NCBI GenBank assembly: GCA_963828075.1
Contig: CAWHDH010000017.1
Coordinates: 1,240,001 to 1,304,000 of the forward strand
DNA length: 64,000 nucleotides
Source of the DNA: JACCYI01 sp963828075
Lineage (GTDB): Bacteria; Actinomycetota; Thermoleophilia; Solirubrobacterales; Solirubrobacteraceae
Direction: 5' to 3'
The position numbers and the translations under genes were made by a program. Below are positions 57,857 to 64,000 of the stretch, in pieces; positions within the stretch are counted from its first letter, which is position 1; each line of letters starts with the position of its first letter. The notes below the pieces were generated by a model. That model searched no databases and was not told the DNA's origin. It saw nothing but the letters and a program-made list of their open reading frames with translations.

Positions 57857-59404
57857 ATGACGCGCATGAGCACGACGATCGCACCGACACCCGCCCAGGC
57901 CCCTGCCGCCGGCTCCGGCCGCCGGGGCCGCTGGATCGACCACTGGGATCCAGAGGACGAGGCGTTCTGGGAGTCGACCGGACGCAGGATCGCGCGCAAG
58001 AACCTCGCGCTCTCGATCTTCGCCGAGCACCTCGGCTTCTCGATCTGGGTGCTGTGGACGATCGTCGTGTTGAACCTCGCGAACGTCGGCATCGTCCTGT
58101 CGGTCTCCGAGCTGTTCCTGCTCGTCGCGGTCCCGAACCTCGTCGGCTCGATCCTGCGCATCCCCTACACGTTCGCCGTCCCGCGCTTCGGCGGTCGTGC
58201 CTGGACGACGATCAGCGCCTCGCTGCTGATCATCCCGGCGCTGCTGCTGGCGATCGTCGTGCCGAGCGGCTGGCTCGCGGAGCAGGGCCACGACACCCAG
58301 CTGTGGGTGCTGATCGCGTGCGCCGCGACGGCGGGGTTCGGGGGCGGGAACTTCTCGTCCTCGATGGCCAACATCTCGTTCTTCTATCCCGAGGGCCGCA
58401 AGGGCTTCGCGCTCGGGATCAACGCGGCCGGCGGCAACCTCGGCGTCGCCTCCGCCCAGCTGCTGGTGCCGCTGGTGATCATCGTCGGCGTCCCGGCCGC
58501 CGCGGTGAAGCTCCCCGCGCACAACGTCCACCTCGCGTACGCCGGGCTGATGTGGCTGCCGCTGATCGCGATCGCCGCGCTCGGCGCGTGGCGCTACATG
58601 GACAGCCTCACGCAGGCCAAGGCGGACAAGGCGTCCTACGTCGCCGCGCTGCGCTACGGGCAGACGTGGGTGATGTCGTTCCTCTACATCGGGACGTTCG
58701 GCTCGTTCATCGGCTTCTCGTTCGCGCTCCCGCTGGTGATCAAGAACACGTTCCCGGAGTTCCTGGCCGGCCACCCGTTCATCGCCACCTACCTCGCGGG
58801 CCTCGGCTTCGTCGGCGCGCTGATCGGCTCGGTGGCGCGGCCGCTGGGCGGCTGGCTGTCGGACCGCGTCGGCGGCGCGCGCGTCACCCTCGCCGTGTTC
58901 GGAGGCATGGCGCTGGCGACCGGCGCGGCGATCGCCGGCGTGCAGGAGCGCAGCTTCGCGCTGTTCTTCGGCTCCTACATGGTCGTCTTCCTGCTGGCGG
59001 GGATGGGGAACGGCTCGACGTACAAGATGATCCCGACGATCTTCGCCGTGCTCGGCCGCCACGAGGCGGCGGAGAAAGGCCTGGAGGAGAAGGCCGCGGC
59101 GGTGGAGTTCAAGCGCCGGGCGGCGGCGGTGATCGGCATCGCCGGCGCGATCGGCGCCTTCGGCGGCTTCATGATCCAGGTCGTGCTGCGGCAGGCCAGC
59201 CTCGGCGTGTCCGCGGCCGTCAAGGCCGCCGAGACCCCGGCCGAGAAGGTGGCCATCGCCGCCGCGAACGCCGACTGGTCGGTCCCCGCCCTGTGGGTCT
59301 TCCTCGGCTCCTACGTCGTGTTCGCCGGCGTCACGTGGTTCGTCTACCTGCGGACGAGCTTCGCGACCGAGCGGATCCCCAGCCTCGCCTACGCCTCGGT
59401 CTAG
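57857..59404 (+). CDS. narK: Nitrate/nitrite transporter NarK (MFS, NNP family)
   Basis: A 515-residue protein with 12 transmembrane helices, starting at ATG 57857 or ATG 57866. The nitrate-signature segments are AGFGGGNFSSSMANISFFYP and FALGINAAGGNLGVASAQLL; helix 2 and helix 8 arginine regions read LRIPYTFAVPRFGGRAW and ARPLGGWLSDRVGGARVTLA. The N-terminal RWIDHWDPEDEAFWESTGRR is common in actinobacterial NarK. An inserted loop at residues about 400-420 is Lys/Glu-rich (EEKAAAVEFKRRAAAV). It imports nitrate for the nas system across the spacer. It lies 53 bases after the GlnR-like gene. Confidence 0.93.
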   Translation: MTRMSTTIAPTPAQAPAAGSGRRGRWIDHWDPEDEAFWESTGRRIARKNLALSIFAEHLGFSIWVLWTIVVLNLANVGIVLSVSELFLLVAVPNLVGSILRIPYTFAVPRFGGRAWTTISASLLIIPALLLAIVVPSGWLAEQGHDTQLWVLIACAATAGFGGGNFSSSMANISFFYPEGRKGFALGINAAGGNLGVASAQLLVPLVIIVGVPAAAVKLPAHNVHLAYAGLMWLPLIAIAALGAWRYMDSLTQAKADKASYVAALRYGQTWVMSFLYIGTFGSFIGFSFALPLVIKNTFPEFLAGHPFIATYLAGLGFVGALIGSVARPLGGWLSDRVGGARVTLAVFGGMALATGAAIAGVQERSFALFFGSYMVVFLLAGMGNGSTYKMIPTIFAVLGRHEAAEKGLEEKAAAVEFKRRAAAVIGIAGAIGAFGGFMIQVVLRQASLGVSAAVKAAETPAEKVAIAAANADWSVPALWVFLGSYVVFAGVTWFVYLRTSFATERIPSLAYASV

Positions 59405-60393
59405 AAGCGCTTACGCAATCGCGGGAGGACATCTGCCGCGAACTGATCGAGGAAGCGCGACTGGTCCTGGCCGGGCCCATGGAAGACCAGGTGAGTGAAC
59501 CCGAGCTCGACGTAGGGCGCGATCCGCTCGACGACGTCGTCGGGATCGCTGGAGACGATGAAGCGGGTGTGGGCGCGGTCGGCCGCCGCGTCCGCCAGCC
59601 GCTCCATCTCGATCGGGTCGTCGACGTCGCGCTTCTCCTCCGGGGTCAGCGCGAGCGCGGCCCACCAGGCGCAGGCGTCGCGGGCGAAGGCCTCGTCGTG
59701 GTCGTAGGAGACCTTGATCTCGATCATCCGCTCGATCGCGGCGCTGTCGCGGCCCGCGCCCTCAGCGCCCTCGTGGACCTTGTCGAGCAGGTCGCGGTAG
59801 AGCTGCGGGTCCTTGCCGCTCGTGCAGATGAAGCCGTCGCCGAGCCGGCCGGCGAGCTTGGCGGCCAGCGGGCCGGACGCCGCCATCAGGATCGGGACGG
59901 GCTCGTCCGGGCGGTCGTAGACCGTGGCCCGCTCGCAGCGGTAGAACTGCCCCTCGAAGTCGACGCGCTCCTCGGTCCACAGGCGGCGCATGAGCTCGAC
60001 CGCCTCGGCGAGGCGCTGGCGGCGCTCCTTGCCCCCGGGCCACGGCAGGCCGGTGGGCGCGGTCTCGTTGAGCGCCTCCCCCGTCCCCACGCCGAGGAAG
60101 ACCCGGCCAGGCGACAGGCAGGCGAGCGTCGCGAAATGCTGGGCGACGACCGACGGGTGGTAGCGCAGCGTCGGCGTCAGGACGCTCGTGCCGAGCCGCG
60201 CGGTCTTCGCCCGCTCGCCGAGCGCCCCGAGCCAGGCCAGCGCCGCCGGCCCATGCCCACCGTGGTGGCGCCAGGGCTGGAAGTGGTCGGAGATCGCGAT
60301 GGAGCCGAGGCCGAGGGCCTCGGCCTGGACGCTGTAGTCGAGCAGCTCGCGCGGGGCGAACTGCTCTGCGGATGCCTTGTAGCCGTAGAGCAC
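59401..60393 (-). CDS. F420-dependent glucose-6-phosphate-dehydrogenase-like oxidoreductase
   Basis: A 330-residue luciferase-like (LLM) barrel. GYKASAEQFAPRELLDYSVQ, SIAISDHFQPWRHHGGHGPA (the SDHFxPW motif of the FGD subgroup), RLGTSVLTPTLRYHPSVVAQ, GRVFLGVGTGEALNET and LMAASGPLAAKLAGRLGDGF are all typical. Enzymes of this group use F420 to oxidise glucose-6-phosphate or to act on other substrates. fbiC and cofC next door give the cofactor. The stop overlaps the narK stop by four bases (convergent). Confidence 0.85.
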   Translation of the reverse strand: MLYGYKASAEQFAPRELLDYSVQAEALGLGSIAISDHFQPWRHHGGHGPAALAWLGALGERAKTARLGTSVLTPTLRYHPSVVAQHFATLACLSPGRVFLGVGTGEALNETAPTGLPWPGGKERRQRLAEAVELMRRLWTEERVDFEGQFYRCERATVYDRPDEPVPILMAASGPLAAKLAGRLGDGFICTSGKDPQLYRDLLDKVHEGAEGAGRDSAAIERMIEIKVSYDHDEAFARDACAWWAALALTPEEKRDVDDPIEMERLADAAADRAHTRFIVSSDPDDVVERIAPYVELGFTHLVFHGPGQDQSRFLDQFAADVLPRLRKRF

Positions 60394-60411
60394 GCGGCGG
60401 AGCCTACGCGG

Positions 60412-61248
60412 CTACGGGTACCAGCCGCCATGAGGCCCCTGGCAGTGCAAGATCCGAGGCGCCGGTCGGATCAGCAGCCGCTGCGTGGTCTCGCGTCCGC
60501 GCACCCGGTAGCGAGTGCGAATCCCCGTGGCGGGTCCGATGACCAAACCTTCGTGGTCGCCCCGGAGTAACCCCTCGCAGCCGTTCGGCGACAACCGCAT
60601 CGTCGCGATCAGGGTCAGCGAGCTTCCCGGAGCGATCGACTGCGGCAGCGCGTGGTCGCGCGCGGACGCCCCGTACGGCACGTGCCGGACGCGTTCGAGG
60701 CGCAACGCAGGCGGGATGCCCTCGATGTCCGCCGCGAGGAGCGTGATCGGGTGGCGGCCGTCGTTGCGGATCTCGAACCTCGGCCGGAGGACGCGGCCCT
60801 CGCGGGCATCGCACTGATCGCCGCCAAAGCACTCGGGCGCAGTGGCGGACACCGGATGACGGAACGCGTAGGCGGCCGGAACGGCGAGGAGCACGACGGC
60901 GACCGCGGTCGCCGCGGCGACGACGCGGGGACGCGGCCGCCCGAGGGGCCTGCCCGGTCTCGACGGCAGCCGGCGGATGAGGAAGGCGGCGATGAGCCAC
61001 AGCACGAGCGGCCGGCTCGACCACTCATGGGAAGCGGGCGGAACCTCCACGTCGGCATAGACCAGGCGCTCGATCAGCCAGAACGGCAAGATCAAGGCGA
61101 GCCCGGTCAGCACCCACGCCGAGGCGAGGCCCACAGCACGATCCAGTAGCGCGGACGCGCTGCGGCCGGCCAGCTCGCCGCCGCCTCGGCGGTGATGCTG
61201 GTCGTCGCCATGGGCGCGAGCGTACTCACGCCATCCGCCGCGCGCCAT
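60412..61248 (-). CDS. Membrane-anchored protein of unknown function
   Basis: About 278 residues if it starts at ATG 61248, or 240 from GTG 61134; the first part before the first helix (HHRRGGGELAGRSASALLDR) is not clearly coding. Three transmembrane helices (GLASAWVLTGLALILPFWLI, PLVLWLIAAFLIRRL, VAAATAVAVVLLAVPAAYAF). Then an outside domain of about 130 residues with four cysteines (CFGGDQCDA, GCEGLL, LHCQGPHGGWYP) and a beta pattern (LTLIATMRLSPNGCEGLLRG). No family recognised. It is divergent from fbiC and 18 bases from the LLM gene, so possibly in its operon. Confidence 0.55.
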   Translation of the reverse strand: MARGGWREYARAHGDDQHHRRGGGELAGRSASALLDRAVGLASAWVLTGLALILPFWLIERLVYADVEVPPASHEWSSRPLVLWLIAAFLIRRLPSRPGRPLGRPRPRVVAAATAVAVVLLAVPAAYAFRHPVSATAPECFGGDQCDAREGRVLRPRFEIRNDGRHPITLLAADIEGIPPALRLERVRHVPYGASARDHALPQSIAPGSSLTLIATMRLSPNGCEGLLRGDHEGLVIGPATGIRTRYRVRGRETTQRLLIRPAPRILHCQGPHGGWYP

Positions 61249-61284
61249 AGCCCATCTGTCCACCTCGGTAACGTCCGTCGCCGC

Positions 61285-63504
61285 ATGCGACGCCGCGTCA
61301 CCTTCTCGCGCAACGAGACCCTCTCGCTCTCGCGCACGTGCCGCTGCTACTGCAAGTACTGCGCGTTCGCGACCCACAAGCCGCACCTCCACGAGCCCGA
61401 CGAGGTCCTGGCGATGCTCGACCGCGCGAGCCGGGGCGGTCGCATCAAGGAGCTGCTGGTCCTCACCGGCGAGGCGCCCGACCACCACCCGGGCGTCCAG
61501 GCGAAGCTCGAGGCGCTCGGCCACGCCGACTTCACCGCATACGTGGTGTGGGTATGCGAGCGGGCGCTCGAGCGCGGGCTGCTGCCGCACACGAACCTCG
61601 GCGTCCTGAGCCGCGGGGACCTCGCCCGCCTGCGCGAGGTGACCGCCTCGCAGGGCCTGATGCTCGAGTCGGTCAACCCCGACCTCGTCGCCCACCAGGG
61701 GTCGCCGACCAAGCACCCCGCCCGCCGCCTCGACACGATCCGCGCCGCCGGCGAGCTGCGCATCCCGTTCACCAGCGGCATCCTCGTCGGGATCGGCGAG
61801 AGCGAGGCCGACCGGATCGCGTCGCTCGAGGCGCTCGCCGCGGTGCACGCCGAGTTCGGCCACCTGCAGGAGGTCATCCTCCAGAACTTCGTCCCGCACC
61901 AGAGCTACTACGGCCGCGAGCCGGCCGAGATCGCCGGCGCGGCCGCCGCGGACTACTGGCGCACCGGCGTCGGCGAGCGGCCGCACGAGCCGCTTCCCGG
62001 CTGGGCGGCGGCGGGCGATCCGGTGACGATCGAGTCGATGAAGACGCTGATCGCCGAGACGCGGCGGCTGATGCCCGATGTCGGGATCCAGGTGCCGCCG
62101 AACCTCGCGGACTGGTGGCCCGAGCTCGTCGCCGCCGGCGCGACCGACCTCGGCGGCCTGAGCGCCAACGGCGACCACATCTCGCCCGAGCACCCCTTCC
62201 CCTCCCCCAAGCAGGTCCGCCGGCGCCTCGCCGAGGACGGCGTCGCGGTCACCGAGCGACTGTGCGTCTACCCGCAGTACATCGACCCGGAGTGGGTCGC
62301 CCAGGGCGTGCTCGACACGATCCGGGCGCGCTACTGGTCCTTCATCCCGCGCCGCGGCTCCGGCCGTCGCGAGGAGCGCGCGATCGACCGCGACCTCGTC
62401 CCGAACGCGATCGAGCGCGCACGCGAGGGCGCGATGCTGAGCGCCGACGAGCTGACCGCCCTGTTCGCCGAGGACCGCCCGGAGGCGATCGAGGAGATCC
62501 GCGCGGCGGCCGACGAGCTGCGCGCCGAGCTGGCGGGCGACACCGTCACCTACGTCGTCAACCGCAACGTCAACGTCTCGAACATCTGCATCGTCGGCTG
62601 CGCGTTCTGCGGCTTCGGCCAGGGCAAGCGCTCGCCGGACGCCTACGAGCACGATCGCGCCGAGTTCGCCCGGCGCCTGGAGGAGGCCGTGGCCTTCGGG
62701 GCGACGGAGGTCTGCATCCAGTCGGGCATCCACCCGGACTGGGGCCTCGAGGACTACCTCGGCTGGCTGCGCTTCGCCCGCGAGGTCGCGCCGCAGCTGC
62801 ACCTGCACGCCTACTCGCCGATGGAGATCGCGCATATGTGCGACGTCTCCGGCCTGGCCCCGCGCGAGGTCATGGCACGGCTGCGCGACGCCGGGCTCGG
62901 CTCCACCCCGGGCACCGCGGCGGAGGTCCTCCACGACGGCGTCCGCGAGCGCATCTCGCCGAACAAGCTGCCGGTCGCGCGCTGGGTCGAGATCATCGAG
63001 GCCTCCCACGCCGAGGGCCTGCGCTCGACCGCCACGGTGATGTTCGGCCACATCGAGGAACCGTGGGAGCTCGCCGAGCACATGCGGGTCATCCGCGAGG
63101 TCCAGGCGCGCACCGGCGGCTTCACCGAGTTCGTCCCGCTCTCCTTCATCCCGTTCCACACGCTGCTCGGGCGCACCCACGGCGTCGAGGAGATCTCGCG
63201 CGAGGAGAACCTCAAGCACACCGCCGTGTTCCGGCTGGCGCTCGGCCGCGCCGTCACCAACCTCCAGGCGAGCTGGGTGAAGATGGGGCTCGACGCCGCC
63301 ACCGAGGCACTGCGCTGGGGCGTCAACGACCTCGGCGGGACGCTGATGGAGGAGTCGATCTCCCGGATGGCCGGCTCCTACCACGGCGTCCGCCTCGAGC
63401 CCCAGGACCTCATCGGCGCGGCGCACCGCGCGGGCCGCCCGGCGGCCGAGCGCACGACGCTGTACGAGATCCGCGCCCGCCACGCGGTCCCGGCCGCGGC
63501 CTAA
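61285..63504 (+). CDS. fbiC: FO synthase FbiC (fused CofG-CofH), F420 biosynthesis
   Basis: A 739-residue protein from ATG 61285. Two radical-SAM halves are joined. The CofG half has SLSRTCRCYCKYCAFATHKP (Cys-x3-Cys-x2-Cys) and ELLVLTGEAPDHHPGVQAKL. The CofH half has VNVSNICIVGCAFCGFGQGK and GATEVCIQSGIHPDWGLEDY. Together they couple a pyrimidine and tyrosine to make the deazaflavin FO, the F420 core. Length and order match actinobacterial FbiC. In-frame sequence upstream to 61192 has no better start. cofC follows 10 bases after the stop. Confidence 0.95.
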   Translation: MRRRVTFSRNETLSLSRTCRCYCKYCAFATHKPHLHEPDEVLAMLDRASRGGRIKELLVLTGEAPDHHPGVQAKLEALGHADFTAYVVWVCERALERGLLPHTNLGVLSRGDLARLREVTASQGLMLESVNPDLVAHQGSPTKHPARRLDTIRAAGELRIPFTSGILVGIGESEADRIASLEALAAVHAEFGHLQEVILQNFVPHQSYYGREPAEIAGAAAADYWRTGVGERPHEPLPGWAAAGDPVTIESMKTLIAETRRLMPDVGIQVPPNLADWWPELVAAGATDLGGLSANGDHISPEHPFPSPKQVRRRLAEDGVAVTERLCVYPQYIDPEWVAQGVLDTIRARYWSFIPRRGSGRREERAIDRDLVPNAIERAREGAMLSADELTALFAEDRPEAIEEIRAAADELRAELAGDTVTYVVNRNVNVSNICIVGCAFCGFGQGKRSPDAYEHDRAEFARRLEEAVAFGATEVCIQSGIHPDWGLEDYLGWLRFAREVAPQLHLHAYSPMEIAHMCDVSGLAPREVMARLRDAGLGSTPGTAAEVLHDGVRERISPNKLPVARWVEIIEASHAEGLRSTATVMFGHIEEPWELAEHMRVIREVQARTGGFTEFVPLSFIPFHTLLGRTHGVEEISREENLKHTAVFRLALGRAVTNLQASWVKMGLDAATEALRWGVNDLGGTLMEESISRMAGSYHGVRLEPQDLIGAAHRAGRPAAERTTLYEIRARHAVPAAA

Positions 63505-63514
63505 GATCCGCCGC

Positions 63515-64000
63515 GTGCGCACGATCGCCGTCCTCCCCGTCAAGTCGTTCGGGCGCGCCAAGCAGCGCATCGCCGAGGCGGTCGATCCCGAGGGGCGCCG
63601 GATCCTGGCCGAAGCGATGGTCGACGACGTGCTCGACGCGCTCAAGCGCGTCGCCGGCTTCGACGGCATCGTCGTCGTCACCGCCGAGCCGCGGGCGAAG
63701 GCGCTCGCGGTCGCAGCCCGCGCGATGATCGTCCACGACGACCGCGAGGCCGGGCAGTCGGCCGCCGCCGAGCTCGGGATCGGCGCCGCGCTCGAGCTGG
63801 GGGCGGAACGCGCGCTGCTCGTCCCCGGCGACTGCCCGTGGCTGGACCCGGGGCAGGTCGACCGGCTCCTGGACGCCTACCCCGAGGCCGGCGTGGTCAT
63901 CGTCCCGGATCGCCACGGGCACGGCACGAACGCGCTCCTGCTCTCGCCGCCCGGCGCCGTCGCACCCGCGTTCGGCCCGGGCTCGTTCGCCCGCCACGCG
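63515..64000 (+). CDS. cofC: 2-phospholactate/phosphoenolpyruvate guanylyltransferase CofC (partial)
   Basis: The first 162 residues from GTG 63515; the end lies outside the window. TIAVLPVKSFGRAKQRIAEA, GFDGIVVVTAEPRAKALA, DREAGQSAAAELGIGAALEL and ALLVPGDCPWLDPGQVDRLL match CofC/FbiD nucleotidyltransferases (VPxKSFxxAKxRL and PGDxPxL motifs). It makes the GDP-activated three-carbon unit that CofD transfers to FO. It forms an operon with fbiC. Confidence 0.9.
   Translation, partial: MRTIAVLPVKSFGRAKQRIAEAVDPEGRRILAEAMVDDVLDALKRVAGFDGIVVVTAEPRAKALAVAARAMIVHDDREAGQSAAAELGIGAALELGAERALLVPGDCPWLDPGQVDRLLDAYPEAGVVIVPDRHGHGTNALLLSPPGAVAPAFGPGSFARHA

Noticed and set aside
61260..63681. Minus-strand frame opposite fbiC continuing from the membrane protein
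   Set aside because: Only the part below about 61,250 looks like protein; the rest is antisense to fbiC.

Overview
The window is GC-rich DNA of an actinobacterium. The best guess is a Thermoleophilia/Solirubrobacterales-type organism. This rests on the coenzyme F420 genes (fbiA/cofD, fbiC, cofC), F420-type oxidoreductases, GTG starts with 4-base overlaps, a GlnR-like orphan regulator, and several small actinobacterial membrane-protein types. It is an inference from gene content, not a phylogeny. No rRNA or CRISPR array was seen.

Layout. 1-9,050 is an accessory 'scrapyard': broken SRPBCC and membrane-protein genes, an IS110 fragment, an intact spore-photoproduct-lyase-family radical SAM gene, a sigma-B/RsbQ/RsbP-like stress module with rsbQ almost deleted and the phosphatase frameshifted, a collapsed copper-type P-ATPase next to a CsoR-like palindrome, short tandem repeats, a 3' fragment of tRNA-His (probable attachment site), and a GIY-YIG/TPR pair. 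9,050-17,720 carries tRNA genes (Pro, Gly, a Trp-like one, two Leu), an SDR, a LAGLIDADG-like gene beside the Trp-like tRNA, and, most notably, a five-gene minus-strand operon (16,078 to 10,819). That operon encodes four paralogous exported proteins with 16 invariant cysteines and six invariant histidines, plus a lipoprotein. I know no function for this family and regard it as the best candidate for an undescribed system.

17,840-25,510 holds an ATP-grasp/ferritin-like (DUF455)/PPOX group, an inositol-monophosphatase-like plus amidase pair, an M28-like membrane protein and a flippase-like membrane protein. 25,737-33,782 holds a damaged GAF sensor kinase with an intact NarL-type regulator, then a branched-chain amino-acid (or related) ABC transporter operon in which livF/livG and livM/livK are joined by deletions, followed by an acyl-CoA ligase and a frameshifted acyl-CoA dehydrogenase. 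33,936-46,535 is largely acyl-CoA metabolism (acetoacetyl-CoA synthetase, carboxyltransferase, 3-hydroxyacyl-CoA dehydrogenase, enoyl-CoA hydratase, HMG-CoA lyase, thioesterase), with an MFS exporter, an aldo-keto reductase, cofD and two SDR-type or small enzymes. 47,080-48,920 has a secreted GH114-like protein and a phosphoesterase.

48,942-59,404 is a nitrogen-assimilation island: nirD, nirB and a 1,196-residue nitrate reductase fused to an FAD/BFD module on the minus strand, and divergently a glutamine-synthetase-family gene, an overlapping GlnR-like regulator and narK. Nitrate is imported, reduced to nitrite and ammonium, and assimilated, presumably under the local regulator. 59,401-64,000 is F420-related: an F420-dependent G6P-dehydrogenase-like enzyme, a membrane protein, fbiC and the start of cofC.

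A general caution: about ten genes carry single frameshifts or clean internal deletions, some inside otherwise intact operons. Either the locus is decaying or the assembly has small indel/collapse errors. Each case is listed so it can be checked against reads.
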